Assembly: GCA_000531095.1 (NCBI GenBank) | Contig: HG799465.1 | Coordinates: 975,915 to 1,039,914 of the forward strand | Source: Gemmata massiliana | Lineage (GTDB): Bacteria; Planctomycetota; Planctomycetia; Gemmatales; Gemmataceae | Reading direction: 5' to 3' | DNA: 64,000 bases | Shown: one piece after another, positions 35,219-43,590 of the stretch | Layout: each line of letters starts with the position of its first letter | Numbering within the stretch: the first letter of the stretch is position 1 | Translations under genes and position numbers: made by a program | Notes under the pieces: model-generated | What the model was told of the DNA's origin: nothing | Database searches by the model: none | The model's input: only the letters and a program-made list of their open reading frames with translations

Positions 35219-36250
35219 ATGATCCTCGTCATCCGGCCCGACGCGACGCTTGAACAGATCGACCACGTGATCGAGCGGGTGCGCGACCTGGGCTATACCC
35301 CGCACATGAGCCGGGGCGAGAGCCGGACCATCATCGGCGTGATCGGTGACGAAGCGAAGCCCGGCACGGAGAACTTTTCCGCGATCCCGGGCGTCGAGCA
35401 AGTTTTGCGGATCATGAAGCCGTTCAAACTCGCGAGCCGCGAGTTCCACAAGTCGGACAGTTCGGTCTACGTGGGCAAGGTGAAGATCGGCGGCGGCAGT
35501 CTCGCCATGATCGCCGGGCCGTGCGCCATTGAGGGGTACGAAGTCCTCGACACGATCGCGAAGTACGTGAAGGCCGGCGGCGCGAACATCCTCCGCGGCG
35601 GCGCGTTCAAGCCGCGCACCAGCCCCTACGCCTTCCAGGGGATGGGCGAAGACGGGCTGAAGATCCTCCGGGACGTGGGCGACAAGTACGACATGCCCGT
35701 CGTGACGGAAGTCATGGACCCGCGGCAGGTCGACCTCGTGTGCCGGTACGCGGACATGCTCCAGATCGGCGCCCGGAACATGCAGAACTTCGACCTGCTG
35801 AAAGAGTGCGGCAAGGCGATGAAGCCGGTGCTCCTGAAGCGCGGCATGAGCGCGACCGTCAAAGACCTGCTCATGTCGGCCGAGTACGTGTTGTCCGAGG
35901 GCAACAAGGACGTGGTGCTCTGCGAGCGCGGGGTCCGGAGCTTCGAGGACAGCACGCGGAACATGCTCGACATGAGCGCGGTGCCGAACGTGAAGGGCCA
36001 GAGCCACCTGCCCATCATCGTGGACCCGTCGCACGCGACCGGGCGCCCGGACCTCATCCCGAGCATGTGCCGGGCGAGTGTCGCCGCAGGTTCCGACGGC
36101 ATCCACGTCGAGGTCCACAACTGCCCGGAAAAGGCGCTCTCAGACGGACCGCAAGCGCTGCTGCCGCACCAGTTCCTCGACCTGATGGGCGATCTCCGCA
36201 GGCTCGCCGTTGCCCTGGGTCGCGAGTTCTGGGCGCCGCCGGAAAAGTAA
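35219..36250 (+). CDS. aroF: 3-deoxy-7-phosphoheptulonate (DAHP) synthase, type I-beta
   Basis: 343 residues. Joins phosphoenolpyruvate and erythrose 4-phosphate, the first committed step of aromatic synthesis. An N-terminal ferredoxin-like regulatory domain (about 1-70, [19 protein letters not shown]) marks the I-beta subclass. The barrel then shows [62 protein letters not shown] and [18 protein letters not shown], with metal and substrate residues present. It lies 128 bp downstream of pheA. Confidence 0.95.
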   Translation: MILVIRPDATLEQIDHVIERVRDLGYTPHMSRGESRTIIGVIGDEAKPGTENFSAIPGVEQVLRIMKPFKLASREFHKSDSSVYVGKVKIGGGSLAMIAGPCAIEGYEVLDTIAKYVKAGGANILRGGAFKPRTSPYAFQGMGEDGLKILRDVGDKYDMPVVTEVMDPRQVDLVCRYADMLQIGARNMQNFDLLKECGKAMKPVLLKRGMSATVKDLLMSAEYVLSEGNKDVVLCERGVRSFEDSTRNMLDMSAVPNVKGQSHLPIIVDPSHATGRPDLIPSMCRASVAAGSDGIHVEVHNCPEKALSDGPQALLPHQFLDLMGDLRRLAVALGREFWAPPEK

Positions 36251-36274
36251 GCCCGATCCCGGACCGGTGCGGCG

Positions 36275-36711
36275 ATGGAAGATCCCAACGCGCCCGATGA
36301 TTCCGAGTGGTGGCCCGCCGAGGCCGCGCCGGATTATTCGTTCGGCCCCGACGTTGTTCATGAAGAGTCCGAATGGTGGCCGCCCCTCCCCCACCGGACA
36401 CCTGGAACCGGTGGGGGCCGCGTGTGCTCCAGATGCTCGGCTTGCACGCCCTCACGGGCGTCACGAGTTGGCTGTACTGGGTGCGGCGGATTTCACCGGG
36501 AACCGCGGGCGAATTGCTGCTATCGCAAAGCCTGGCAATCGTGCTGGCCTGGTTCGGGCTGATTGTTTACATCGCGGTCCGAATCCGAGAGCGTTTTGGG
36601 ACGCGGGCGGAACGCGGACGTTTGCTGGTGGTCGGACTCGACATTTGCACGGCAATCGTCGCGGTGCTCAGTGCGTTTATTTGGATCGCGATCCTGATCG
36701 GTCCCCGCTGA
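36275..36711 (+). CDS. Small membrane protein with a probable frameshift
   Basis: As read, ATG 36275 (24 bp after aroF) encodes MEDPNAPDDSEWWPAEAAPD..., and a second frame from ATG 36373 encodes a two- or three-helix membrane protein ending at 36711. The break lies in a C-rich run (36383-36392). Adding one C joins the frames as ESEWWPPPPPPDTWNRW, giving about 145 residues with a repeated EWWP motif and hydrophobic helices near 80-102 and 120-142. If not an error, only the 112-residue frame 36373-36711 would be made. No family recognised. Confidence 0.55.
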
Positions 36712-36747
36712 CCAATCGAAATTCTGCTTGCTACGGGAATTAACGCA

Positions 36748-37512
36748 ATGCCGACGCGCAAGAAGTTCGTTGCCGGGAACTGGAAGATGAACACCACGCT
36801 CGCCGAGGCCAAGGCGCTCGGCGCGGCGGTGGCGAAGGGCGTCGGCACCGACACGAACGTGACGGTAGCGGTGTGCCCGCCGTTCCCGTGGCTGGTTCCC
36901 GTCGGCGAGGCGATTAAGGGATCGGCCGTCGCCCTCGGCGCCCAGGACGTCCACTACGAGAAGAAGGGGGCGTTCACCGGCGAGGTCAGCCCCGCGATGC
37001 TCCTCGAAGCCGGGTGCAAGTACGCCATCGTCGGCCACAGCGAGCGCCGGCACATCCTCGGCGAGAGCGAAACGGCCATCAATCACAAGGTCCACACCGC
37101 CCTCGAAGAGGGGCTGAGCGTGATCCTGTGCATGGGCGAAACCCTCGCGGAGCGCGAGCGCAACCTGCAAGAGCGCGTGTTCCAGCGCCAGGTGTTCGCG
37201 GCCTGCGCCGGTCTGACCGACGAGCAGTTCCAGCGGTTGGTGATCGCATACGAGCCGGTTTGGGCCATCGGGACCGGTAAAGTCGCGACGCCGGAGCAGG
37301 CGCAGGAGGCCCACGCCTTCGTTCGCACGAAACTCCGCCAACTTTACGGCGATAAAATCGCCGATACGACTCCAATCCTCTACGGCGGCTCCGTCACCCC
37401 CGAAACCACCGCCGGGCTGATGAGCAAGCCGGACGTGGACGGCGCACTCGTCGGCGGGGCGAGTCTCAAGGCCGACTCCTTCGTCGCGATCGTGAAGGCC
37501 GCGGGCGGGTAG
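36748..37512 (+). CDS. tpiA: Triosephosphate isomerase
   Basis: 254 residues. Interconverts dihydroxyacetone phosphate and glyceraldehyde 3-phosphate. All landmarks are present: FVAGNWKMN with the active-site Lys, the GHSERRH electrophile loop, [12 protein letters not shown] with the catalytic Glu, and the phosphate loops YGGSVTPE and VGGASLK. Complete length. It begins a run with secG 90 bp downstream, an arrangement common in bacteria. Confidence 0.96.
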   Translation: MPTRKKFVAGNWKMNTTLAEAKALGAAVAKGVGTDTNVTVAVCPPFPWLVPVGEAIKGSAVALGAQDVHYEKKGAFTGEVSPAMLLEAGCKYAIVGHSERRHILGESETAINHKVHTALEEGLSVILCMGETLAERERNLQERVFQRQVFAACAGLTDEQFQRLVIAYEPVWAIGTGKVATPEQAQEAHAFVRTKLRQLYGDKIADTTPILYGGSVTPETTAGLMSKPDVDGALVGGASLKADSFVAIVKAAGG

Positions 37513-37602
37513 CCTTTTCGACGGGTACGATCGTTACTAGAGTAACAGTTCAACCGGTCAGGCACGGTGGCCGTAGCACCGTTCGGAGTAGGGAGGTTGG
37601 TC

Positions 37603-37899
37603 GTGGATCTTTTCGCCGCCGCTTGGTACTCGCACGCACTCAACGTCATCGTTCTCGCGATCGGCTTCCTGCTGATGCTGCTCGTGCTGATCCAGCGCGG
37701 TAAGGGCGGCGGGCTGGCCGGTGCGTTCGGTGGGGCGGGCGGGTCCAGCCCGTTCGGGTCGCGCGCCGCGGACCAGTTCGTGAAGATCACCCTGTGGCTC
37801 GCGGGCGTGTGGGTGCTGGTCATCATGATCCACGTCAAGGTCGTCAAGTACAACGTGGAAGCCGACAAGAACAGTTCGCAAACGACGATCACGAGCTGA
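37603..37899 (+). CDS. secG: Protein translocase subunit SecG
   Basis: 98 residues from GTG 37603, chosen because GGGAGG lies at 37591-37596; an in-frame GTG at 37567 is less likely. Two TM helices (about 8-30 and 60-80) flank the conserved LLVLIQRGKGGGLAGAFGG loop and SSPFGSRAADQFVKIT. A small, non-essential part of the SecYEG export channel in the cytoplasmic membrane. The position after tpiA is typical. Confidence 0.92.
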   Translation: MDLFAAAWYSHALNVIVLAIGFLLMLLVLIQRGKGGGLAGAFGGAGGSSPFGSRAADQFVKITLWLAGVWVLVIMIHVKVVKYNVEADKNSSQTTITS

Positions 37900-37922
37900 G
37901 TTAGGCGAAAACCGACTTTACG

Positions 37923-37951
37923 CGAACCGCTCCCAACGACGGAGCGGTTCG
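37923..37951 (+). terminator. Hairpin between secG and yicC
   Basis: Perfect 11-bp stem CGAACCGCTCC / GGAGCGGTTCG with a 7-nt loop, 24 bp after the secG stop. The downstream T content is low, so it may only partly terminate or may stabilise the 3' end. Confidence 0.6.
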
Positions 37952-38013
37952 TGCGTTCCCTCTCCCGAACCGTCCCGCCCGTTACCGTGTCCCTTTTCCG
38001 CGAGGCCACCGGC

Positions 38014-38905
38014 GTGTTGCTCAGCATGACCGGGTTCGGCGCGGCCCGCATCGAGACCGACGCCCTCGGTGTGTCCGTCGAAGTGCGAGCGGTCAACAAC
38101 CGGCACCTGAAACTGACCGTCCGCGGCTCGGACCCGTACCCGCTCTACGAGAGTGAACTGGAGAAGGTCGTCCGCCGACACGTCCGGCGCGGCACGCTCC
38201 ACGTTCACATTCGGGTCGAGCGCCAGGGCCACGCAGCGGCCCCCGCACTGAACACCAAAGTCCTGGCCGATTACTGAAGCAGATTCGGACCTCGTGTGCC
38301 GAAGCCGGTACCCCGGAACTGGTTTGCGCCGCTTCTCAGCAGGCGCATTGAGCCTACCGGGAGTGGCGCCAGAAACGCGAAACGGCGGTACGCCGCCCGA
38401 CGACGAATGGCCGGTGGTCGAAAAGGCTCTTGATGCCGCGCTGGTGAAGCTCAACCAGATGCGGCGCGAAGAGGGCAAAGCGGTCGCGGCGGAACTGCTC
38501 GCTCACCACGCTGTTATCGCGGAGCAACTCGCGGCCATTCGCACTTTGTTGCCCGGGGTCGTGACCGAGTACCGCCAGCGCATCCTGGACCGCGTGCGAC
38601 AGGCGGTCGCGGACGCCGGACTCGTGCTGAACGCGGAAACCGTCATCCGCGAGGTCGCGCTGTTCGCCGACCGTACCGATGTGTCCGAAGAGGTGATGCG
38701 ACTGACGAGCCACCTCGATCAGTTCGCGGAACTGATCCGCAAGGGCGACGAGGCCGGGCGCAAGCTCGAGTTCGTCATCCAAGAAATGGGTCGCGAGACG
38801 AACACGATCGGCTCGAAGGCCGGCGACGTGGCTATCAGCCGGCACGTCGTTGAGATGAAATCGACGCTGGAGAAACTGCGCGAGCAGGTCCAAAACGTGG
38901 AGTAG
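38014..38905 (+). pseudogene. yicC: YicC/YloC-family endoribonuclease, interrupted by two frameshifts
   Basis: Start GTG 38014 gives the family N-terminus VLLSMTGFGAARIE; ATG 38026 is an alternative. The frame runs to KVLADY and stops at 38275. One missing C near 38274 explains this, because the next frame continues LKQIRTSCAEAGTPELVCAASQQA. Two extra bases near 38345-38348 shift it again, into LSLPGVAPET and the intact C-terminal DUF1721-type end (GRKLEFVIQEMGRETNTIGSKA). Correcting both gives about 296 residues, the family length. YicC proteins cut RNA in stress responses. Gene order yicC-gmk-rpoZ is widely conserved. Confidence 0.87.
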
Positions 38906-39023
38906 CCGAAACGCGGAGTGCGGAGCGCGGAATGCGGAACGATCCCTCGACAGCCGAGTGCGTGGCCAGCGGACTGCCTACCGGTTCCGAACTCCGCGCT
39001 CCACACTCCACGCTCCGCGCTCC
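38906..39023. repeat. Palindrome-ended repeat, copy B (over the gmk start)
   Basis: It begins with the 19-mer CCGAAACGCGGAGTGCGGA, identical to 27635-27653. The left arm 38915-38940 and right arm 38984-39009 are complementary at about 23 of 26 positions, and more GCTCC units follow. It starts directly after the yicC stop and covers the ATG at 38932 and the first 30 codons of the gmk frame. Confidence 0.65.
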
Positions 39024-39588
39024 TTTGATTGTCGTTTCCGGTCCTAGCGGGGTTGGGAAGACGACCGTCGTGGACCGGCTGCTCGCGGAAACGAAGGCGA
39101 GCTTGCCCCTCAGACGCGCGGTGACCGCGACGACCCGGGGAGAACGTCCGGGCGAAGTGGATGGCACCGACTACCACTTTTGGAGCGAGGACGAGTTCCG
39201 CCGGGCCATTGACGACGACCGGTTGCTGGAACACGCGGTGGTATTCGGGCGCGACTTCTACGGCACGCCCAAGAGCGAAGTGGACCCACACCGGGCGCGG
39301 GGCACCGGCGTGATTTTGGTGATCGACGTGCAGGGCGCGGCGCGCGTCCGCGAGAAGCTCCCGAACGATCACCTGTCGGTGTTCATCGAACCGCCGAATT
39401 TCCCGGAACTGGAAGCCCGACTCCGCGGTCGGAACGACACGAGCGAAGAACGGATCAAGCGGCGCTTGGCTACGGCCCAAGAAGAATTAGCACGGGCCAA
39501 CGAGTTTCAGCACCGGATCGTAAACAGAGAACTTTCCGAAGCCGTCCGCGAACTCGAACGAGTCATCCGCGAGCGCTTCAACACCTAG
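38932..39588 (+). CDS. gmk: Guanylate kinase
   Basis: 218 residues from ATG 38932; TTG 39025 would give 187 residues starting at the P-loop strand. Phosphorylates GMP to GDP. The core begins [20 protein letters not shown] (Walker A), with the GMP-binding segment [21 protein letters not shown] and the lid/base region [23 protein letters not shown]. The first 31 residues derive from repeat DNA and have no counterpart in typical Gmk, so the true start is uncertain. It is followed by rpoZ at 39599. Confidence 0.93.
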   Translation: MRNDPSTAECVASGLPTGSELRAPHSTLRAPLIVVSGPSGVGKTTVVDRLLAETKASLPLRRAVTATTRGERPGEVDGTDYHFWSEDEFRRAIDDDRLLEHAVVFGRDFYGTPKSEVDPHRARGTGVILVIDVQGAARVREKLPNDHLSVFIEPPNFPELEARLRGRNDTSEERIKRRLATAQEELARANEFQHRIVNRELSEAVRELERVIRERFNT

Positions 39589-39598
39589 GGAGAACCGC

Positions 39599-39910
39599 AT
39601 GCTCGACGAACTGAAAGAAGAAGGGATCGTGAACAAGGTGGGCGGGCGGTTCAAACTGTCCACACTCATCCAGAAGCGCATGGTGGCGCTGAACACGGGC
39701 GCCAAGCCGCAAGTGGACGCGCGCGGCATCTCGGACCGCATGGCGATCGTGATCCAGGAGATCCTGCAAGACAAGATCTTCCTCGACGCCTCCGGCGAGG
39801 TGCAGTCGAAGAACCAAACCGTGATGGCGAACCTGCCCGGTGCGTACCCCGGTATGCCCGGCTCCACCCCGCCCGCGCCCGGTTCCACCGCGAAGCCGTC
39901 CGACGAGTAG
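39599..39910 (+). CDS. rpoZ: DNA-directed RNA polymerase omega subunit
   Basis: 103 residues with GGGAGAA upstream of the ATG. The conserved core is [23 protein letters not shown], then a helix with [16 protein letters not shown] Pro/Ser-rich tail of about 25 residues follows. Omega helps assemble the polymerase by clamping beta-prime. Ten bases after gmk, in the conserved yicC-gmk-rpoZ order, which strengthens the call for this divergent protein. Confidence 0.85.
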   Translation: MLDELKEEGIVNKVGGRFKLSTLIQKRMVALNTGAKPQVDARGISDRMAIVIQEILQDKIFLDASGEVQSKNQTVMANLPGAYPGMPGSTPPAPGSTAKPSDE

Positions 39911-39932
39911 GCGCGGAAGAACCTACCCCCCA

Positions 39933-40005
39933 ACCCCCTCCCTGAAGGAAAGGGGAGGAAGAGCAGTCTACTGTTCTTTCTTCCCCTTCCCTTCAGGGAG
40001 GGGGT
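39933..40005. repeat. CT/GA-rich inverted repeat after rpoZ
   Basis: The left arm (ACCCCCTCCCTGAAGGAAAG, from 39933) and right arm (ending CTTCAGGGAGGGGGT at 40005) form a long, imperfect hairpin with a short loop near 39966-39978. It may terminate the tpiA-to-rpoZ run. Its sequence style, purine- and pyrimidine-pure arms, is that of a dispersed intergenic element. Confidence 0.55.
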
Positions 40006-40047
40006 ATGCTTTTTCATACCCCGCACGCTCCTTCTGCGAGGTTTGAT

Positions 40048-41814
40048 ATGCGCCCCCTCTTCGCACTCATGTTCGCACTCCTCTCGGTTCACACAGCGCG
40101 CTCAGAAGACGCAGTGAAGACCGGTGCCCGCGTCGACAAACTCAAGTTCACAGACACGCGATCGCTCCCTCGCACCTCGACCGACTTCGGCACGAAGAAG
40201 GCGTTCGTGTTCGTGTTCACCAACACGACATGCCCGGTCGTTCAGCGGTACTTACCCACGCTCCAGGCGCTCGAAACAGAATACCGCCCCAAAGGGGTCC
40301 AGTTCGTCGCGGTCAACGCGGCCGACGAAGACACGCTCATCGCGATCGCCACGCAGTCGGTAAAGTACGACGTCGAGTTCCCCTTCGTGAAGGACTTCGA
40401 CAGCTCGGTCGCCCGCGCACTCGGGGTGAAGCGCACGCCGGAGGTGGTCGTGCTCGATGCCGATCACGCGATCCGTTACCGCGGGCGCATCGACGACCAG
40501 TACCGGCTCCGCGGGAACCGCGCGAAGCCCACAACCCACGAACTCAAAGACGCGCTCGACGCGATACTCGCGGGCCAAAAGGTCGCAACGCCCGAAACCG
40601 AGGTCGACGGCTGCCCGATCACGTTCCCCCGGTCGACGAAACCAAAGGATGTGAACTTCGCCGAGCACGTGGCGCCGATTCTCCGGAAGCACTGCGCGGA
40701 GTGCCACAAGGCCGGCGGGTCGGCGCCGTTCGCGCTCACGACCTACAAGCAAGCGTCCGCACGAGCCGCTGCGATCGCGGAAGTCGTCCGGGACCAACGA
40801 ATGCCGCCGTGGTTCGCGAGCCACGACTTCGGGCCGTTCGTGAACCGGCGCGGATTGTCGGACGATGAGCGTGCCGTCCTCACCGACTGGGCACGAACCG
40901 ACGCCGCACCGGGCGACCTCACGAAAGTGCCCGCGCCGCCGAACGAGTCGAAGGACAAATGGCTCATCGGGAAACCGGATCTGGTGCTGGAGTCAACGAA
41001 CTTCGAGCTGCCCGCCAAAGGCGACATCCCGTACAAGTACGCGATCTTGCTACACAACTTCACCGAAGACACGTGGGTGCAGGGGGTGCAAATCACGTCC
41101 GACAACCCGCGCGTGCTGCACCACGCCAACCTCGCGTTCGGTAGTCTCGTTTCGGGCTTCAAGGAAGAGAATTTCATCACCGGGTACGTGCCCGGCGGCG
41201 AGCCGATGGCCCTCGACGACGGCACCGCGTTCCGCATCCCGAAGGGATCGGTTCTCGCGCTGCAAATTCACTTCGTTTCGACCGGCAAAGAGGAGAAATG
41301 CCGTTTGTCGGTCGGACTGCGGTACCCACGCGCGGTCGTGCAGCAGCAACTCCGCAACATCCAATTCACGAACAGCAAGTTCGCGATCCCGCCCGGCGCG
41401 CCGGCGCACAAAGTGACCGCGCGCCGCGTGCTCGATACCGACGTGGTGGGAATCGGTCTGTTCGCTCACATGCACCTTCGCGGGAAGGACATGACGTTCA
41501 CCGCGCACGCGCCCGACGGCACGCGCGACCCGCTGCTCGTCGTCGCGAACTACAACTTCTCGTGGCAGGTGCCGTACCGCTGGGAGCCGGGCAAAAAGGT
41601 GCTCCCCAAAGGCACGCGCCTGGAGTGCGTGGCCCGGTACGACAACTCGGCGTTCAACCCGTACAACCCGGACCCGCAAGCGACCGTGCGCAACGGCCCA
41701 CAGACGCACCACGAAATGATGTTCGGGTTCTTCTTCTACACCAACGCGAACGAGAAACTGAACCTGCGCATCAACCCGGAAACCGGTGCCGAGATGAAGG
41801 AAAAGACGCGGTAG
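40048..41814 (+). CDS. Exported redoxin / cytochrome c fusion with a monooxygenase-like C-terminal region
   Basis: 588 residues from ATG 40048, which starts a signal peptide (MRPLFALMFALLSVHTARS). Residues about 30-190 form a thioredoxin-fold redoxin domain with FTNTTCPVVQRYLP in the position of the peroxidatic or attacking Cys. A c-type haem site CAECHK is at about residues 218-223 within a short cytochrome segment (APILRKHCAECH). The C-terminal 320 residues are beta-rich with conserved His (VLHHANLAF, LFAHMHLRGKDMTF, HHEMMFGFFFYT), resembling copper type II monooxygenases. Probably periplasmic redox enzyme; partners unknown. Confidence 0.82.
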   Translation: MRPLFALMFALLSVHTARSEDAVKTGARVDKLKFTDTRSLPRTSTDFGTKKAFVFVFTNTTCPVVQRYLPTLQALETEYRPKGVQFVAVNAADEDTLIAIATQSVKYDVEFPFVKDFDSSVARALGVKRTPEVVVLDADHAIRYRGRIDDQYRLRGNRAKPTTHELKDALDAILAGQKVATPETEVDGCPITFPRSTKPKDVNFAEHVAPILRKHCAECHKAGGSAPFALTTYKQASARAAAIAEVVRDQRMPPWFASHDFGPFVNRRGLSDDERAVLTDWARTDAAPGDLTKVPAPPNESKDKWLIGKPDLVLESTNFELPAKGDIPYKYAILLHNFTEDTWVQGVQITSDNPRVLHHANLAFGSLVSGFKEENFITGYVPGGEPMALDDGTAFRIPKGSVLALQIHFVSTGKEEKCRLSVGLRYPRAVVQQQLRNIQFTNSKFAIPPGAPAHKVTARRVLDTDVVGIGLFAHMHLRGKDMTFTAHAPDGTRDPLLVVANYNFSWQVPYRWEPGKKVLPKGTRLECVARYDNSAFNPYNPDPQATVRNGPQTHHEMMFGFFFYTNANEKLNLRINPETGAEMKEKTR

Positions 41815-41854
41815 CGAACAGCGCTACACGAGCGCGCAACTTCGATTGCTAGCA

Positions 41855-42202
41855 TCAAGCGAGATCGGGCACAGCCACCGCGGGTTCAATCTGAATCCGT
41901 TTACCGCACGAATCGAACGCGAGCCAGCGGGTCACGTTCCCGGGCGGAAGCAACGACGCCCAATCGATCTCGTCCCGCGAACCGATCGGACGTGGTAAAA
42001 AGAGCGTGAACTCCCATTTGTCCTGTTTATCGCCGTTGCAAATCCACACGTGCCCGGTGATGCACGGCTCGGAATCGCCCAGATGGTAGTGCTCTGGGCC
42101 GAAACCGTCGCACCACAAGTACCGGAGATGGAGGTCCGCCATTCCAGCGAACTCGCTGCAAAGGCGGAACTCCAAACGCAACCAGAAGTCGGCTTCGTTC
42201 AC
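41855..42202 (-). CDS. Small protein of unknown function
   Basis: 115 residues from GTG 42202. The start is well set by AGGAGG five bases upstream. The protein (NEADFWLRLEFRLCSEF, RYLWCDGFGPEHYHL, WICNGDKQDKWEFTLFL) is Trp-rich, has no signal peptide or TM helix, and is likely cytosolic. It follows the esterase by 14 bp on the same strand and is probably its operon partner. Planctomycete genomes contain similar short proteins, but no function can be given. Confidence 0.78.
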   Translation of the reverse strand: MNEADFWLRLEFRLCSEFAGMADLHLRYLWCDGFGPEHYHLGDSEPCITGHVWICNGDKQDKWEFTLFLPRPIGSRDEIDWASLLPPGNVTRWLAFDSCGKRIQIEPAVAVPDLA

Positions 42203-42216
42203 GCAAACCTCCTCAC

Positions 42217-43464
42217 TTACTTCCCCGCGCCGACGGTTACTTCCACTTCCGCGTCGAAGATCAGCCCGAGGTCGCCGCGGCCGTTGAGCGTCTTCACCAG
42301 CGTACCCACAGTGCGCGGGGCGGTACCGGTGAAAAGCGTTTTGCCTGCGTGCTTCACTTCCACGGGTTTGTCGAGATCGGCCATCCGGTCGTCGAACCGC
42401 ACCAGGAGCTTCGACACCTTCTCCGCGTCCGTGATCTCGACCACCTGCCCCGCGTGCTTCGCGATCACGAGTGAATCGCCCTTCGCTTCGGCCGTTGGCA
42501 CCGCGAGCCAGTACGAGCGGTCGTGCGCGGTACCGGTTTGCTTCCACACCACGCGATCGGGGACCGGGTTGCGCGTGAACTTCGCCATCCACGGCAGCGC
42601 GGCCTTGTCCTCCAGGTTCATCCAGTGGCCCTTGCCCTCGTGGATCTTCACGAAGTGCTCGTAGCCCTTCGGGTCGTCCTTCTGGAGCTTGTCGAGTTGC
42701 TCGCCGTACTCCTTCCCGACCTTGTGGCGGTTGTACGCCGTGTCGTTGCCGCCCACTTGCAGCGCGAACGGCACGTTCCGCAGTGAGAGCAGCGACACGC
42801 CGTTGGGGTGCCCCGCCATCATCGCGGCGCCGGCCCAGTAATCGGCCATGCGCGGCCCCATCTGGTACACGCCGTCGCCGCCCGCCGAATACCCGAGCAC
42901 GTACACCCGATTCGGGTTCACGTCTTCGAGCACAATGAGGTCTTCGATGAGCCGGCCGAACATGCGGTCGATGTGCCCCTCGTGCCACAAGTTCCACGTG
43001 TTGGTGGGCGCACGCGGCGCGAGGTAGATCCCCTCCTCCACCGTGTAGAGTTTCTTCTGGTTCTCCCACTGCTGATCGTTCACCTGCTTCGGCGCCCCGC
43101 CCCCGCCGTGAAGCGAAATCCACAGACTCCGGCCGCCCTTGGGTTTCTCGCCGAACGTCTTCATGAAGAACGGCATTTCCAGTTTGCCGTCCTTGATGAC
43201 CAGATCCTTCACCTCGACCGCGCGATCCTTCTTGATGGTGGCCGCGTGGGCCTTCCACAGCAACTCGCGTGCGGTCGCGGCGTCTGCCTTCGTCAGCGGG
43301 ACTTTTGCGAAATCCTTGTCCGCGAGATCCGCGAGCGCGGCCGGTTTCGCGTCGAGTGCTGATTGCAGTTCCTTGAGAGCAGCCGCAGACTTGGCCGCGT
43401 CCGGTGCCGCAAATGCGGGCGCCGTGAACGCGACGAGGAAAAGTACGGGAGCGAAAACGCGCAT
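42217..43464 (-). CDS. Secreted alpha/beta hydrolase (PHB-depolymerase/esterase-like)
   Basis: 415 residues. The signal peptide (MRVFAPVLFLVAFTAPAFA) is followed by a helical N-terminal part, then an alpha/beta hydrolase core: oxyanion region ISLHGGGGAP, nucleophile elbow GYSAGG, acid candidate in VGGNDTAYN and His in HEGKGHWMN. A C-terminal beta domain (about 310-415) follows. Similar proteins are annotated as poly(3-hydroxybutyrate) depolymerase-like; the natural substrate is unknown. A small gene follows immediately. Confidence 0.82.
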   Translation of the reverse strand: MRVFAPVLFLVAFTAPAFAAPDAAKSAAALKELQSALDAKPAALADLADKDFAKVPLTKADAATARELLWKAHAATIKKDRAVEVKDLVIKDGKLEMPFFMKTFGEKPKGGRSLWISLHGGGGAPKQVNDQQWENQKKLYTVEEGIYLAPRAPTNTWNLWHEGHIDRMFGRLIEDLIVLEDVNPNRVYVLGYSAGGDGVYQMGPRMADYWAGAAMMAGHPNGVSLLSLRNVPFALQVGGNDTAYNRHKVGKEYGEQLDKLQKDDPKGYEHFVKIHEGKGHWMNLEDKAALPWMAKFTRNPVPDRVVWKQTGTAHDRSYWLAVPTAEAKGDSLVIAKHAGQVVEITDAEKVSKLLVRFDDRMADLDKPVEVKHAGKTLFTGTAPRTVGTLVKTLNGRGDLGLIFDAEVEVTVGAGK

Positions 43465-43477
43465 TGAAGCTCCTCAA

Positions 43478-43586
43478 TCCCGGGACGCGGGCAGCTCGCC
43501 CGCACGTCCGAAGTGTGGTTATTGTTTGTGGTGGTGAATTATCAGGGGATGGAAATGCGAGCGGGCCACCCGCACTCCCAGAGGAA
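43478..43586. repeat. Degenerate REP-like palindrome
   Basis: CCCGGGACGCGGGCAGCTCG (left) and the complement of CTGGGAGTGCGGGTGGCCCG (right) form a loose inverted repeat between two minus-strand genes. The arms resemble those of the element at 30224-30322, with several substitutions. Probably the same repeat family, older. Confidence 0.45.
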
Positions 43587-43590
43587 GCAA

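Noticed and set aside
27632-39023. CRISPR array made of the GCGGA-type repeats
   Set aside because: The repeats are two distant palindrome-ended elements without regular spacers, and no cas gene is in the window.
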